Assembly (NCBI RefSeq): GCF_035918395.1
Contig: NZ_CP142362.1
Location: 3,261,501 to 3,325,500 of the forward strand
Length of the DNA stretch: 64,000 bases
Source: Mycolicibacterium sp. ND9-15
GTDB lineage: Bacteria > Actinomycetota > Actinomycetes > Mycobacteriales > Mycobacteriaceae
Reading direction: 5' to 3'
Part shown: positions 1-11,652 of the stretch, one piece after another
How the letters are laid out: each line of letters begins with the position of its first letter
Position numbering within the stretch: the first letter of the stretch is position 1
Notes under the pieces: model-generated
The model's input: the letters and a program-made list of their open reading frames with translations, nothing else
Databases searched by the model: none
What the model was told of the DNA's origin: nothing
Position numbers and translations under genes: made by a program

Positions 1-875
1 GGCAGGACAGCGATGCGGTGGCCGGGTTGAGTTTGGGTGCGGCGCAGGTCAGTCAGATGCCGGCCGATACTCGCACCGCGCGGATGGATCTGACGGTGTC
101 GCTGGGGGAGCGCTGGACCCCAACCGGTGCGCCCGAAGGGATTTCGGGGACGGTGGAGTTCCGCACCGATGTCTATGACGCGGCCAGCATCGAGGTGCTC
201 ATCGAGCGTCTGGGCCGGGTGGTGGCGGCGATGACCGCCGATCCCACCCGGGCGTTGTCGTCGGTCGATGTGCTCGATGCCGCCGAACATACCCGCCTCG
301 ACGCGGTCAGTAACCGGGCGGTGTTGAGCGAACCGGTCAGCGCCTTGCTGCCCTCGATTCCGGGGTTGTTCGCCGCGCAGGTGGCCCGCGTACCCGAAGC
401 CGTCGCGCTCAGCTTCGAGGGCCGTTCGCTGACCTACCGCGAACTCGACGAGGCCGCTAACCGGGTGGCCCACCTGCTGGCCGCCCACGGCGCGGGTCCC
501 GGACAGACGGTGGCGCTGCTGTTTTCCCGCTCGGCCGAGGCGATCATCGCGATGCTGGCGGTGCTCAAAACCGGGGCGGCCTACCTGCCGATCGATCCGG
601 CTCACCCCGACGCGCGCATCGAGTTCATGATCACCGACGCCACACCCGTCACCGCACTGTCGACCACCGCACTGGCCGGCCGCCTGCATCATGCCGGGCT
701 ACCGGTCATCGACATCACCGATCCGCGCCTGAGCATCCAGCCCGCCACAGCACTATCAGCACCACACCCCGACAACATCGCCTACATCATCTACACCTCC
801 GGAACCACCGGCACCCCCAAAGGCGTCGCCGTGGCCCACCACAACGTCACCCAACTACTCCACACCCTCGACACC
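1..875. repeat. 875-bp direct repeat within the NRPS gene, copy 1 (partner 6370-7244)
   Basis: Bases 1-875 match 6370-7244 at a constant offset of 6369, with identical translation throughout. The block covers the end of a condensation domain and the N-terminal half of an adenylation domain (A1 versus A3), stopping just before the residues that line the amino-acid pocket. Such identity between modules indicates recent gene conversion or module duplication. Confidence 0.95.
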
Positions 876-3800
876 GAGTTGGAACTCGAAGGGCAGGTCT
901 GGTCGCAGAGTCACTCCCTGGCCTTCGACTTCGCAGTCTGGGAGATTTTCGGTGCCCTGCTCCACGGCGGGCGACTCGTCATCGTCCCCGAGATCGTGGC
1001 CCGCTCACCCGAAGACCTCCACCACCTCCTGGTCACCGAACACGTCACCATCCTCAGCCAAACCCCATCGGCGTTCTATGCGCTGCAGACCGCGGATGCG
1101 CTGCAGCCCGAACTGGGGCAGCAGCTGAAGCTTGAAACCGTGGTGTTCGGCGGCGAAGCGCTTGAACCGCAACGTCTTCGCGGCTGGCGGGACACTCACC
1201 CGGGATCGCCGCGCTTGATCAACATGTACGGCATCACTGAGACCACCGTGCATGCCTCGTTCCGCGAGATCGTCGATGGCGACGTCGAGCGCAGTGCCAG
1301 CCCGATCGGCGCGCCCTTGGCTCACCTCGGCTTCTTCGTGCTCGATCGGTGGTTGCGGCCGGTGCCGGCCGGTGTGGCCGGTGAGTTGTATGTGGCCGGC
1401 GCTGGATTGTCGTATGCCTACTTGGGCCGGTCCGCGTTGAGCGCTACTCGGTTTGTGGCCTGCCCGTTCGGTGGGCCCGGGTCGCGGATGTATCGCACCG
1501 GAGATCTGGTGCGCTGGAATGCTGATGGGCAACTGCAGTACCTGGGTCGCGCCGATGAGCAGGTCAAGATCCGCGGTTACCGCATCGAACTCGGCGAGAT
1601 CCAGGCCGCGCTGGCCGCCCTCGACGGAGTGGAACAGGCCGCCGTCATCGCCCGCGAGGACCGCCCCGGCGACAAACGACTCGTCGGCTACCTCACCGGC
1701 ACCGCAGACCCCGCCAAGACGCGCGCCCTGCTGGCCGAACAGCTGCCCCCCTACATGGTGCCGGCCGCCGTGGTCACAGTGGACACGCTGCCACTGACCG
1801 TCAACGGCAAACTCGACAAACGCGCCCTGCCCACACCCGAATACACCGACGTCGACCACTACCGCGCCCCCACCACCCCCACCGAGGAGATCCTCGCCGG
1901 CATCTACACCGACGTGCTCGGCGTTGAGCGGGTCGGGGTCGACGACTCCTTCTTCGACCTGGGTGGCGATTCACTGTCGGCGATGCGGGTGATCGCCGCG
2001 GTCAACACCGGCCTGGATGCCGAACTTACGGTGCGAACCATCTTCGATGCGCCGCGGATCGCGCAGCTGGCATCCCGCATCGGTGAGAGTGAAAACAGCC
2101 CGGCGCGGTTGACGGCCCGGCAGCGGCCCGCGGTGATTCCGTTATCGTATGCGCAGCAGCGGTTGTGGTTCCTCGACCAATTGCAGGGACCGTCACCCGT
2201 GTACAACATGGCGACCGCGCTTCGATTGACCGGCCCCCTCGATGTCGAGGCGTTGGGTGCGGGGCTGACCGACGTCGTCGGTCGCCAGGAAAGCCTGCGA
2301 ACCGTATTCGCCGAGTCCAAGGGCGTGCCCTACCAGGTGGTGGTACCCGTCGAGCGGGCCGATTTCGGATGGCAGGTCGTCGATGGCACCGACTGGTCGA
2401 CCGAGCAAGTGGACCGGGCGATCGACGCGGTGGCACGTCGCAGCTTCGATCTGGCACGCGAGATCCCTTTGCGGGCGATGCTTTTCCGTTTCGCCGAGGA
2501 CGAGCATGTTCTGGCGGTCGCCGTGCACCACATCGCCGCCGATGGGTGGTCGATCGCGCCGCTGATGCATGATTTGGGCCAGGCCTATATCAGTCGGTGT
2601 GCGGGGCGGGTTCCCGATTGGGTGCCGCTGCCGGTGCAGTATGTCGATTACACGCTGTGGCAGCGCGAACTTTTGGGCGACCTCGACGATGTTGACAGCC
2701 GCATCAACGCACAGCTGGACTATTGGGAGCAGGCCCTTGCGGGGCTGCCTGAGCTGCTCGAGTTGCCCACCGATCGGCCGTATCCGCCGGTGGCTAATTT
2801 CCATGGAGCCACTGTGACCGTGGAATGGCCGGCCGAGTTGCAGCAGCGGATTGCCCGGGTGGCCCATGAGCACAATGCGACCAGCTTCATGGTGCTGCAG
2901 GCCGCGCTCGCGTTGCTGCTGTCGGGCTTGGGCGCCAGTACCGATGTGGCGGTGGGCTTTCCGATCGCCGGACGGCGGGATCCGGCCCTCAACGAGCTGG
3001 TGGGGTTCTTCGTCAACACGCTGGTGTTGAGGGTCGATCTCAGCGGGGCCCCCACTGTCGCCGAACTGCTGGGCCAGGTACGCCAGCGCAGCCTGGCTGC
3101 CTACGAACACCAGGATGTGCCGTTCGAGGTGCTGGTGGATCGACTCAACCCGACTCGGAGCCGGACCCACCATCCACTTGTGCAAGTGGCGCTCGCTTGG
3201 CAGAACCTCGCCGGGGATCCCACCGCCGAGTCGACACTGGGCGAGGTTCAGGTCAGCCGGATGCCCGTGGACACCCAGACCGCTCGGATGGATCTGATGT
3301 TCTCGCTGGGTGAGCGCTGGACCGAAACCGGTGAGCCAGCCGGGATTTCCGGGTCGGTGGAGTTCCGCACCGATGTGTTCGACGCGGCCAGTGTCGAGGT
3401 GCTGATCGAGCGGTTGCGGCGTGTGGTGGTGGCGATGGCTGCTGATCCGGTGCGGTTGGTGTCGTCGGTGGGGGTGTTGGGTGAGTTTGAGTTGGCTCGG
3501 TTGGATGAGGTTGGTAATCGGGGTGTGTTGAGTCGGCCGGTGGGGTCGGCGGTGTCGGTTCCGGGGTTGTTTGGCGCGCAGGTGGGGCGGGTGCCGGGTG
3601 CGGTGGCGGTGACTGGTGGTGGCCGGTCGGTGAGCTATCGCGAGCTTGATGAGGCCTCGAATCGGGTGGCGTGGTTGTTGGCTGGTTTGGGTGCTGGTCC
3701 GGGGCAGTGTGTGGGGTTGTTGTTGTCGCGGTCGGTGGAGGCGGTCGTGGCGATTTTGGGGGTGCTCAAGTCGGGGGCGGCGTATTTGCCGATTGATCCG

Positions 3801-6800
3801 TCATCGCCGGATGGGCGGGTCGAGTTCGTGGTGGGCGATGCCGCGCCGGTGGCGGTGCTGAGCTGTGCTGATCTGGTGGATCGGTTGGGTGGGTGTGCGG
3901 TGGCGGTGGTCGATGTTGCCGATCCGCGTATCGACGCCTATCCGGGCACGGCGTTGTCGGGGGGTCCGGGTGCTGATGATGTGGCGTATGTGATTTACAC
4001 CTCGGGCACGACGGGTGTGCCTAAGGGGGTGGGGATCACGCATCGCAATGTGACGTCGTTGTTGGGGTCGCTGCAGGATGCGGGGTTGCCCGGTGCTGGG
4101 GTGTGGGCGTTGTGTCATTCGTTGGCGTTCGATGTGTCGGCGTGGGAGATCCTTGGTGCCCTGTTGGGTGGGGGCCGGGTGGTGGTGGTTGCTGAGCAGG
4201 TGGTGGCCTCGCCGGGCGATTTCCATGACGTGTTGGTGGCCGAGGGGGTCAGTGTGTTGACCCAGACTCCGTCGGCGGTGGCGATGCTCTCGCCGCAGGG
4301 GTTGGAGTCGGTGACGGTGGTGATGGCCGGGGAGGCGTGCCCGCCTGAGGTGGTGGATCGGTGGGCGCCGGGGCGGGTGATGCTTAATGCGTATGGGCCG
4401 ACCGAGACGACGATGTGTGTGGCGATCAGTGCGCCGTTGAGGGCGGGCGCGGCGGTGGTGCCGATTGGTTCCCCGGTGGCTGGGGCGGCGTTGTTTGTGC
4501 TGGATGCGTGGTTGCGTCCGGTGGCTGCCGGTGTGGTGGGTGAGTTGTATGTGGCCGGTTCGGGGGTGGGGGTCGGTTATGTGGGTCGGTCGGGGTTGAG
4601 CGCTTCGCGGTTTGTGGCGTGTCCGTTCGGTGGTGTTGGGACCCGGATGTATCGCACCGGGGATCTGGCGCGCTGGGATGGTGATGGGCAGCTGGTCTAT
4701 GTGGGCCGTGCTGATGAGCAGGTCAAGATCCGCGGGTATCGCATCGAGTTGGGTGAGGTTCAGGCTGCGCTGGCCGCATGTGATGGTGTTGAGCAGGCGG
4801 TGGTGGTCGCCCGTGAGGACCGTCCCGGTGATAAGCGTTTGGTCGGCTACATCACCGGCACCGCGGATCCGGGTGTCGCGCGTGAGGTGCTGGCGCAGCG
4901 GTTGCCGGGCTATATGGTGCCCGCGGCGGTGGTGGTGATCGATGCGTTGCCGTTGACGGTCAATAACAAGCTTGATACCCGGGCGTTGCCGGCTCCGGAG
5001 TATTCCGATGGTGATCGGTATCGGGCGCCGGGCACTCCTGCTGAGGAGATTGTGGCCGGTATCTATGCCCGGGTGTTGGGTGTGGAGCGGGTCGGGGTCG
5101 ATGACTCGTTTTTCGATTTGGGTGGCGATTCGCTGTCGGCGATGCGGTTGATCGCGGCGGTCAACGCCGGTCTGGATGCCGGGCTGGGGGTGCGTGCGGT
5201 CTTCGATGCGCCCACGGTGGCGCAGTTGGCGGCCCGGGTCGGTGAGGGCGGGGTTGGCGCGGTGGCGCCGTTGGTGGCGCGGCCACGGCCGGCGGTGGTG
5301 CCGTTGTCGTTTGCCCAGCAGCGGTTGTGGTTCTTGGATCAGTTGCATGGGCCTTCGCCGGTGTACAACATCGCCACGGCGTTGCGGCTCGACGGGCCCC
5401 TGGATGCCGAAGCGTTGGGGGCCGCACTGGGCGATGTGGTGGCCCGGCAGGAGAGCCTGCGCACGGTGTTCGCCGCGCCCGAGGGGGTGCCCCAGCAGGT
5501 GGTGGTGCCTGCCGAGGGGGCCGACTTCGGCTGGCAGGTCATTGATGCCGGCGGCTGGTCGGCGGCCCGGCTGGAGCAGGCGATCGGCGTGGTGGTGCGC
5601 CACAGTTTTGATCTGGAGCGCGAGATCCCGTTGCGGGCAATGCTTTTCCGCATCGCTGAGGATGAGCATGTGTTGGCGGTGACGGTGCACCATATCGCTG
5701 CTGATGGGTGGTCGGTCACCCAGTTGGCCGCTGATCTGGGGTTGGCCTATGCCAGCCGCTGCGCCGGGCAGGCTCCGGGTTGGGCGCCGTTGGCGGTGCA
5801 GTATGTCGATTACACGTTGTGGCAGCGTGAGCTGTTGGGTGACCTGGATGATCCCGACAGCCGTATCGCGGCGCAGCTGGCCTATTGGGAGCAGGCGCTG
5901 GGCGGGTTGGCTGAGCGGTTGGAGTTGCCCACCGATCGGCCCTATCCGGCGGTGGCCGATTACCGCGGTGCCAGTGTGGGACTGCATTGGCCGGTGCAGC
6001 TGCAGCAGCAGCTGCAGCGGGTCGCCGATGAGTACCACGTGACCGGGTTCATGGTGGTCCAGGCCGCCCTGGCGGTGTTGTTGTCCCAACTCAGTTCCAG
6101 CACCGATGTGGCGGTGGGCTTCCCGATCGCTGGGCGCGGGGATCCGGCCCTCGATGAGGTGGTGGGGTTTTTCGTCAACACGTTGGTGCTGCGGGTGGAT
6201 CTGGGCGCGGATCTGAGCGTGGCCGAGTTGTTGGCTCAGGTGCGTGCGCGCAGCCTGGCCGCTTACGAGCATCAGGATGTGCCCTTTGAGGCGTTGGTCG
6301 ATCGGCTCAACCCGGCGCGCAGTCTGACTCATCATCCGCTGGTGCAGGTGATGCTGGCCTGGCAGAACTGGCAGGACAGCGATGCGGTGGCCGGGTTGAG
6401 TTTGGGTGCGGCGCAGGTCAGTCAGATGCCGGCCGATACTCGCACCGCGCGGATGGATCTGACGGTGTCGCTGGGGGAGCGCTGGACCCCAACCGGTGCG
6501 CCCGAAGGGATTTCGGGGACGGTGGAGTTCCGCACCGATGTCTATGACGCGGCCAGCATCGAGGTGCTCATCGAGCGTCTGGGCCGGGTGGTGGCGGCGA
6601 TGACCGCCGATCCCACCCGGGCGTTGTCGTCGGTCGATGTGCTCGATGCCGCCGAACATACCCGCCTCGACGCGGTCAGTAACCGGGCGGTGTTGAGCGA
6701 ACCGGTCAGCGCCTTGCTGCCCTCGATTCCGGGGTTGTTCGCCGCGCAGGTGGCCCGCGTACCCGAAGCCGTCGCGCTCAGCTTCGAGGGCCGTTCGCTG

Positions 6801-9776
6801 ACCTACCGCGAACTCGACGAGGCCGCTAACCGGGTGGCCCACCTGCTGGCCGCCCACGGCGCGGGTCCCGGACAGACGGTGGCGCTGCTGTTTTCCCGCT
6901 CGGCCGAGGCGATCATCGCGATGCTGGCGGTGCTCAAAACCGGGGCGGCCTACCTGCCGATCGATCCGGCTCACCCCGACGCGCGCATCGAGTTCATGAT
7001 CACCGACGCCACACCCGTCACCGCACTGTCGACCACCGCACTGGCCGGCCGCCTGCATCATGCCGGGCTACCGGTCATCGACATCACCGATCCGCGCCTG
7101 AGCATCCAGCCCGCCACAGCACTATCAGCACCACACCCCGACAACATCGCCTACATCATCTACACCTCCGGAACCACCGGCACCCCCAAAGGCGTCGCCG
7201 TGGCCCACCACAACGTCACCCAACTACTCCACACCCTCGACACCAACCTGCTTCAGGAATCGCAGGTCTGGTCGCAGTGGCATTCGTATAGCTTCGACGT
7301 TTCGGTGTGGGAGATTTTCGGTGCCCTGCTCCACGGCGGGCGACTCGTCATCGTCCCCGAATCCACCGCCCGCTCACCCGAAGACCTCCACCACCTCCTG
7401 GTCACCGAACACGTCACCATCCTCAGCCAAACCCCATCGGCCGTTGGGCTATTGGAATCTGACGGGCTGGAATCGACGGCGCTGGTGGTGGCCGGGGAGG
7501 CCTGCCCCGCCGAAGTGGTCGATCGGTGGGCCGCGGGGCGGGTGATGATCAACGCCTACGGCCCGACCGAAGCCACCGTCTATTCGACGACGAGCGCTCC
7601 GCTGGTGCCCGGAGGTGACGTGCCCATCGGCTCGCCGGTACCGGGAGCGGCGTCGTTCGTACTCAATCAGTGGCTTCGCCCCGTGCCCGCCGGTGTCGTC
7701 GGCGAGTTGTATGTGGCCGGTTCCGGGGTTGCGGCCGGTTATCTGCGGCGGGCAGGGCTGACGGCTTCATGGTTCGTGGCCTGCCCGTTCGGTGGGCCCG
7801 GGTCGCGGATGTATCGCACCGGAGATCTGGTGCGCTGGAATGCTGATGGGCAACTGCAGTACCTGGGTCGCGCCGATGAGCAGGTCAAGATCCGCGGTTA
7901 CCGCATCGAACTCGGCGAGATCCAGGCCGCGCTGGCCGCCCTCGACGGAGTGGACCAGGCCGCCGTCATCGCCCGCGAGGACCGCCCCGGCGACAAACGA
8001 CTCGTCGGCTACCTCACCGGCACCGCAGACCCCGCCAAGACGCGCGCCCTGCTGGCCGAACAGCTACCCCCCTACATGGTGCCGGCCGCCGTGGTCACAG
8101 TGGACACGCTGCCACTGACCGTCAACGGCAAACTCGACAAACGGGCCCTGCCCACACCCGAATACACCGACGTCGACCACTACCGCGCCCCCACCACCCC
8201 CACCGAGGAGATCCTCGCCGGCATCTACGCCGACGTGCTCGGAGTTCGCGTCGGTGTCGAGGCCTCATTCTTCAACCACGGTGGGGATTCGCTGATGGCG
8301 GTTCGATTGATCAAGAGGATCAACCAGGAATTCGACGTCGATCTCCCGGTTCGTGTCATATTCGACGCGCCGTCCATCACGAAACTGGTCGATCGGTTGG
8401 TCAGCCACGAGAGCGAGCGAGAACTTGGGTCCAATCGACCCACCTTCGTGTCCCTGCATGGCCGCGGCGTCACCGAGGTGCACGCCGCCGATCTCAAATT
8501 GGACAAGTTTATCGATGCCCACACCCTGGATGCGGCGCCGACGCTGCCGCGCACCGGCACCGAGGTATGCACGGTCTTGCTGACCGGAGCGACCGGCTTC
8601 CTGGGGCGTTATCTGGCTCTTGAGTGGCTGCAGCGGATGCAGTCGGTCGACGGCACGCTCATCTGCCTGGTGCGTGGTGAATCCGATGCGGACGCCCGAC
8701 GCCGCTTGGACGCCACTTTCGACAGTGGAGATGCGGAACTGCTGGCGCACTATCAGCAACTTGCCGCTGATCACCTGGAGGTCGTCGCCGGTGACAAGGC
8801 CGAATCGGACCTCGGACTGGATCGGCAGACCTGGCAGCGGCTCGCTGACACCGTCGATCTCATCGTCGATCCGGCTGCGTTAGTCAACGGGGTGCTGTCG
8901 TACAGCGACTTGTTCGGACCCAACGTTGTGGGCACTGCCGAGTTGATCCGGTTGGCGCTCACCACGAAACTCAAGCCCTTCGCCTACGTGTCGACGGCCA
9001 CCGTGGGAGATCAGATCGAGCCGGCAGCGTTCACCGAGGATGCCGATATCCGCACCATCAGTCGCACACGGACGATCGACCACAGCTACGGCAATGGCTA
9101 TGGGAACAGCAAGTGGGCGGGTGAGGTACTCCTACGCGAAGCCAACGAGCTCTGTGGACTGCCGGTGGCGGTGTTCCGTTGCGACATGATCCTGGCCGAT
9201 GTCAGCTACGCGGGTCAGCTCAACACGTCCGACATGTTCACCCGGGGGATCCTGAGCTTGGTGGCCACTGGTATTGCGCCCGAGTCCTTTTACCAGCTCG
9301 ACGGCGACGGGAAACGGCAACGCTCACACTTCGACGGGCTGCCAGTGGAATTCGTCGCTGAAGCAATCGCCACGTTGAGTGCTGAGATGGGCGCCGGTGT
9401 TGATACCTATCACGTGATGAACCCGCACGACGACGGCATCGGGTTCGATCAGTATGTCGACTGGTTGGTGGAGGCTGGTTACCCGATCCAGCGCATCAGT
9501 GACTTCGGCGAGTGGTCGAAGCGGTTCGAGGCCGGCTTGCGTGCGCTGCCGGATCGACTGCGCCGGCACTCGGTGCTGGAGGTGTTGGAGTCGATGGCAC
9601 GAGATTCCAACGGCCTGCAACCGGCAGAGCCACTGTCCGGATCGCTTGCACCGGCGGACCGGTTCCGTGCTGCGGTGCAACAGGCCAAAATCGGCTCTGG
9701 CAATGGCATTCCGCACATCTCGCCGGAGATCATCACGAAATACGTCACTGACCTGAAACTGCTCGAATTGCTCTAA
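1..9776 (+). CDS. Non-ribosomal peptide synthetase, three modules plus terminal thioester reductase (Mps2-like, 5' partial)
   Basis: The frame is open from the window edge, so the start lies upstream. Residues are counted from the GTG at 18. Domain order: end of a condensation (C) domain, A1 (motif YTSGTTG near 260), carrier T1 (LGGDSL near 650), C2 (HHIAADG near 838), A2, T2 (near 1700), C3 (HHIAADG near 1890), A3, T3 (HGGDSL near 2756), then a reductase with GATGFLG near 2860 and YGNSKW near 3030. The reductase predicts release of the peptide as an aldehyde or alcohol, as for alaninol in mycobacterial glycopeptidolipids. Read by eye against GrsA, A1 gives D-F-W-S-V-G-M-V-H, close to the known threonine code; A2 (D-V-W-S-V-A-A-M-C) and A3 (D-V-W-S-V-A-A-V-Y) resemble each other and are unassigned. 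A Thr-Ala-alaninol tail would fit GPL but is inference. No epimerisation domain is visible between carrier and condensation domains. The stop codon falls exactly at the edge of a long duplication. Confidence 0.93.
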   Translation, partial: QDSDAVAGLSLGAAQVSQMPADTRTARMDLTVSLGERWTPTGAPEGISGTVEFRTDVYDAASIEVLIERLGRVVAAMTADPTRALSSVDVLDAAEHTRLDAVSNRAVLSEPVSALLPSIPGLFAAQVARVPEAVALSFEGRSLTYRELDEAANRVAHLLAAHGAGPGQTVALLFSRSAEAIIAMLAVLKTGAAYLPIDPAHPDARIEFMITDATPVTALSTTALAGRLHHAGLPVIDITDPRLSIQPATALSAPHPDNIAYIIYTSGTTGTPKGVAVAHHNVTQLLHTLDTELELEGQVWSQSHSLAFDFAVWEIFGALLHGGRLVIVPEIVARSPEDLHHLLVTEHVTILSQTPSAFYALQTADALQPELGQQLKLETVVFGGEALEPQRLRGWRDTHPGSPRLINMYGITETTVHASFREIVDGDVERSASPIGAPLAHLGFFVLDRWLRPVPAGVAGELYVAGAGLSYAYLGRSALSATRFVACPFGGPGSRMYRTGDLVRWNADGQLQYLGRADEQVKIRGYRIELGEIQAALAALDGVEQAAVIAREDRPGDKRLVGYLTGTADPAKTRALLAEQLPPYMVPAAVVTVDTLPLTVNGKLDKRALPTPEYTDVDHYRAPTTPTEEILAGIYTDVLGVERVGVDDSFFDLGGDSLSAMRVIAAVNTGLDAELTVRTIFDAPRIAQLASRIGESENSPARLTARQRPAVIPLSYAQQRLWFLDQLQGPSPVYNMATALRLTGPLDVEALGAGLTDVVGRQESLRTVFAESKGVPYQVVVPVERADFGWQVVDGTDWSTEQVDRAIDAVARRSFDLAREIPLRAMLFRFAEDEHVLAVAVHHIAADGWSIAPLMHDLGQAYISRCAGRVPDWVPLPVQYVDYTLWQRELLGDLDDVDSRINAQLDYWEQALAGLPELLELPTDRPYPPVANFHGATVTVEWPAELQQRIARVAHEHNATSFMVLQAALALLLSGLGASTDVAVGFPIAGRRDPALNELVGFFVNTLVLRVDLSGAPTVAELLGQVRQRSLAAYEHQDVPFEVLVDRLNPTRSRTHHPLVQVALAWQNLAGDPTAESTLGEVQVSRMPVDTQTARMDLMFSLGERWTETGEPAGISGSVEFRTDVFDAASVEVLIERLRRVVVAMAADPVRLVSSVGVLGEFELARLDEVGNRGVLSRPVGSAVSVPGLFGAQVGRVPGAVAVTGGGRSVSYRELDEASNRVAWLLAGLGAGPGQCVGLLLSRSVEAVVAILGVLKSGAAYLPIDPSSPDGRVEFVVGDAAPVAVLSCADLVDRLGGCAVAVVDVADPRIDAYPGTALSGGPGADDVAYVIYTSGTTGVPKGVGITHRNVTSLLGSLQDAGLPGAGVWALCHSLAFDVSAWEILGALLGGGRVVVVAEQVVASPGDFHDVLVAEGVSVLTQTPSAVAMLSPQGLESVTVVMAGEACPPEVVDRWAPGRVMLNAYGPTETTMCVAISAPLRAGAAVVPIGSPVAGAALFVLDAWLRPVAAGVVGELYVAGSGVGVGYVGRSGLSASRFVACPFGGVGTRMYRTGDLARWDGDGQLVYVGRADEQVKIRGYRIELGEVQAALAACDGVEQAVVVAREDRPGDKRLVGYITGTADPGVAREVLAQRLPGYMVPAAVVVIDALPLTVNNKLDTRALPAPEYSDGDRYRAPGTPAEEIVAGIYARVLGVERVGVDDSFFDLGGDSLSAMRLIAAVNAGLDAGLGVRAVFDAPTVAQLAARVGEGGVGAVAPLVARPRPAVVPLSFAQQRLWFLDQLHGPSPVYNIATALRLDGPLDAEALGAALGDVVARQESLRTVFAAPEGVPQQVVVPAEGADFGWQVIDAGGWSAARLEQAIGVVVRHSFDLEREIPLRAMLFRIAEDEHVLAVTVHHIAADGWSVTQLAADLGLAYASRCAGQAPGWAPLAVQYVDYTLWQRELLGDLDDPDSRIAAQLAYWEQALGGLAERLELPTDRPYPAVADYRGASVGLHWPVQLQQQLQRVADEYHVTGFMVVQAALAVLLSQLSSSTDVAVGFPIAGRGDPALDEVVGFFVNTLVLRVDLGADLSVAELLAQVRARSLAAYEHQDVPFEALVDRLNPARSLTHHPLVQVMLAWQNWQDSDAVAGLSLGAAQVSQMPADTRTARMDLTVSLGERWTPTGAPEGISGTVEFRTDVYDAASIEVLIERLGRVVAAMTADPTRALSSVDVLDAAEHTRLDAVSNRAVLSEPVSALLPSIPGLFAAQVARVPEAVALSFEGRSLTYRELDEAANRVAHLLAAHGAGPGQTVALLFSRSAEAIIAMLAVLKTGAAYLPIDPAHPDARIEFMITDATPVTALSTTALAGRLHHAGLPVIDITDPRLSIQPATALSAPHPDNIAYIIYTSGTTGTPKGVAVAHHNVTQLLHTLDTNLLQESQVWSQWHSYSFDVSVWEIFGALLHGGRLVIVPESTARSPEDLHHLLVTEHVTILSQTPSAVGLLESDGLESTALVVAGEACPAEVVDRWAAGRVMINAYGPTEATVYSTTSAPLVPGGDVPIGSPVPGAASFVLNQWLRPVPAGVVGELYVAGSGVAAGYLRRAGLTASWFVACPFGGPGSRMYRTGDLVRWNADGQLQYLGRADEQVKIRGYRIELGEIQAALAALDGVDQAAVIAREDRPGDKRLVGYLTGTADPAKTRALLAEQLPPYMVPAAVVTVDTLPLTVNGKLDKRALPTPEYTDVDHYRAPTTPTEEILAGIYADVLGVRVGVEASFFNHGGDSLMAVRLIKRINQEFDVDLPVRVIFDAPSITKLVDRLVSHESERELGSNRPTFVSLHGRGVTEVHAADLKLDKFIDAHTLDAAPTLPRTGTEVCTVLLTGATGFLGRYLALEWLQRMQSVDGTLICLVRGESDADARRRLDATFDSGDAELLAHYQQLAADHLEVVAGDKAESDLGLDRQTWQRLADTVDLIVDPAALVNGVLSYSDLFGPNVVGTAELIRLALTTKLKPFAYVSTATVGDQIEPAAFTEDADIRTISRTRTIDHSYGNGYGNSKWAGEVLLREANELCGLPVAVFRCDMILADVSYAGQLNTSDMFTRGILSLVATGIAPESFYQLDGDGKRQRSHFDGLPVEFVAEAIATLSAEMGAGVDTYHVMNPHDDGIGFDQYVDWLVEAGYPIQRISDFGEWSKRFEAGLRALPDRLRRHSVLEVLESMARDSNGLQPAEPLSGSLAPADRFRAAVQQAKIGSGNGIPHISPEIITKYVTDLKLLELL
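1455..1920. repeat. Near-identical C-terminal adenylation subdomain block in A1 (partner 7776-8241 in A3)
   Basis: About 466 bp encoding the C-terminal part of A1, up to the carrier domain, matches 7776-8241 with only about five base differences (for example at 1634, 1745 and 1816). Between this block and the 875-bp block lies the divergent substrate-binding core. The offset here is 6321 rather than 6369, so the cores differ in length by 48 bp. Confidence 0.88.
6370..7244. repeat. 875-bp direct repeat within the NRPS gene, copy 2 (partner 1-875)
   Basis: Second copy of the block at 1-875. It ends in the codons just upstream of the A3 substrate-binding core. Sequence downstream diverges at once (7245-7300) and then alternates between shared and divergent patches. 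Confidence 0.95.
9175..9776. repeat. 602-bp direct repeat flanking chimeric element copy A, left copy (partner 20241-20842)
   Basis: Bases 9175-9776 (C-terminal part of the reductase domain through the TAA stop) are repeated at 20241-20842 with identical translation. The two copies flank the IS1549-like/RIT chimera, apart from the IS701 element that later landed at the left junction. This is the target duplication expected for an element of the IS1549/IS1634 type, which are known for long direct repeats on insertion. The left copy completes the intact NRPS gene. Confidence 0.92.
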
Positions 9777-11205
9777 TACTGCAGCCGTAGATCGGGATCA
9801 TTGGTGTTCGCGTCGTCGGTAGTGGGATTGTCGGGCGCGGTATTGATGTCGTCGGCGCCATCGTGACCAGGCCAGCAGCGTGGTGATGGTGTGGTTGGTG
9901 GCCAGCAGGAGAGCGTCGAAGAGTCGACGAAACTCGTTGACGGTCAATGCGATCAGACCGGCAGGGGTGGGTGTGGTGGTGCGTTTGACCGCGGTGGTGA
10001 CGGCCAGGAACGCGTGAGCGAGCATGGCCAGCGTGGTCCAGCGATACCAGGATCGCCAGCGCCGGACCTGGTGTTGATCGAGTCCGACCAGGCCTTTGGC
10101 GGCCTGGAACGATTCCTCGATGCGCCACCGTTGGCCGGCCACCGCTACCAGGGTGCGCAGCGGCACTGGCCGCGGTGAGTAGCAGCGCAGGTAGGCATGC
10201 TCACCGGTGACATCGTTGCGGCGGATCAGCAAATGGTGCATCCCCTTGTCGGCGTCGTCTTCGGGCAGCAGCCGAAACCACGCCCACGAGTACAGCCGCG
10301 GGCCGTGTGCGCCGGCGCCGGCGGAGTGGCGCTGCCAGGCCCGTGCGGGAATCAACGCGGGTAGCGCGTCGACGCGAATCGGGCCGGCGTGGGTGGGGAC
10401 CCGTCGGTTGGCCGCCACGGCCAGCACATAGCCCAGCCCATGGCTGCGCACGGCGGCCCGCAATCGTGGGTCAGCGCCATAGACTTCGTCGCCGGCCACC
10501 CATGCCGCCGGTACGTTGGCGGTGACCGCGCGGTCAATCAACGCCGTGGCCAGTCTCGGCTTGGTGGCAAAGCCCCTGTCTTGCTGCGGGATTCCGGCTT
10601 GATTGCAGCGATCGGAATCCTCGGTCCACGACTTGGGCAGGTAGAGGGCGCGGTCGATCAGGGCGTGCCCGCGGGGTGCGGCGTAGGTCAGATATACCGC
10701 GACTTGGGAGTTCTCGATGCGGCCCGCGGTGCCCGAGTATTGCCGCTGCACCCCGACCGACTGTGTGCCCTTCTTGACGTCACCGGTCTCGTCGACTACC
10801 AGGATTGCTCCCGGATCGCCGAACGCGTCGACGACGTAGCCGCGCAGGTCGTCGCGGACGGCGTCGGCGTCCCAGCTGGCGCGCGCCAGCAGATGCTGCA
10901 GACCATCGGGCGTGGCGGCGCCGCGGTGTTCGGCGATGGTCCAGCAATTCTTGCGGTCCAGGCCCGAGACCATTCCCAGCATGAGTTCGCCGGCATGGCG
11001 CAAGGGTTCATATCGGGCAAAACGCGGCGCGATCCGATCGATCATCGCCGAGTACTCAGTCCACCACCGATCGGGGTCTACGCTGGCGACCGCGGTGACC
11101 GCGGCCAGTTCTATTGTCTTCACAAACATCGAATGGTGCCGCGGTCACCGCTCTGACCAGCGTAGACACGCCCACAACCGCTAGCCCCGATCTACAGCTG
11201 CAGTA
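9777..11205 (-). mobile_element. IS701-family insertion sequence
   Basis: A 1429-bp element with terminal inverted repeats beginning TACTGCAGC and continuing to GTAGATCGGG, one mismatch in 20 bases. It is flanked by a 4-bp duplication CTAA (9773-9776 and 11206-11209), which fits the YTAR target preference of the IS701 family. It inserted exactly at the junction between the NRPS stop codon and the chimeric element, so it arrived after that element. The single gene is on the minus strand. Confidence 0.93.
9798..11129 (-). CDS. IS701-family transposase
   Basis: A 443-residue DDE transposase that cuts and pastes the element bounded by the surrounding 20-bp inverted repeats. The first acidic motif reads VVDETGDVKKG and is followed by GVQRQYSGTAGRIENSQ, a hallmark stretch of the family. 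A second aspartate is in AGDEVYG and the glutamate in QRWRIEESFQAAKG. The length is normal and the frame is intact, so it may be active. The start chosen is the ATG at 11129, just inside the right end of the element. The C-terminus is rich in Arg and His, which may reflect DNA contact. Confidence 0.93.
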   Translation of the reverse strand: MFVKTIELAAVTAVASVDPDRWWTEYSAMIDRIAPRFARYEPLRHAGELMLGMVSGLDRKNCWTIAEHRGAATPDGLQHLLARASWDADAVRDDLRGYVVDAFGDPGAILVVDETGDVKKGTQSVGVQRQYSGTAGRIENSQVAVYLTYAAPRGHALIDRALYLPKSWTEDSDRCNQAGIPQQDRGFATKPRLATALIDRAVTANVPAAWVAGDEVYGADPRLRAAVRSHGLGYVLAVAANRRVPTHAGPIRVDALPALIPARAWQRHSAGAGAHGPRLYSWAWFRLLPEDDADKGMHHLLIRRNDVTGEHAYLRCYSPRPVPLRTLVAVAGQRWRIEESFQAAKGLVGLDQHQVRRWRSWYRWTTLAMLAHAFLAVTTAVKRTTTPTPAGLIALTVNEFRRLFDALLLATNHTITTLLAWSRWRRRHQYRARQSHYRRREHQ

Positions 11206-11652
11206 CTAACCCGACTTGGCTCAATTTAGTGCGCATCGTCGGTGCGGATTTTGAGCAGAGCGGCGCGGAGGTCGTCGGGTAGCGGGTCGGCCGCGGTGAG
11301 GGTTTGGTTGCCTGCTTGAATTTTCACGGTGCGGTAGCGGCGTGCGGTGCGGACGAATTTCTTGATGCTCCAGCTGGTTTGGGTCTCGATGTGGTGGCTG
11401 ACGGCCATCGCGGCGACCACGATGCTCAGGTGGGCTTCGATGGAATCGCGCAGGTGGTGATAGATCGGGCGGGCTTGCAGGTCGTGTTTGGTGTCGCCCG
11501 CCACGGTGATGGGACCGGTTTGAGCTGGGTTTAGCCACGGTCATGGGACCACCTGATTGCCAGTAATGGGACCACCGGCGTGTCGCGTCGGGGGCCGCTC
11601 GATAACTGGATCGGATCGCTTTCACATCGAAGTCATGTGAAGGGGTCCGCGG

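Noticed and set aside
3801..7061. Very long open frame (over 1000 codons) on the minus strand opposite the NRPS
   Set aside because: It is antisense to well-conserved NRPS domains, has low-complexity Arg/His/Gln-rich translation and no family motifs. Such shadow frames are common in GC-rich DNA.
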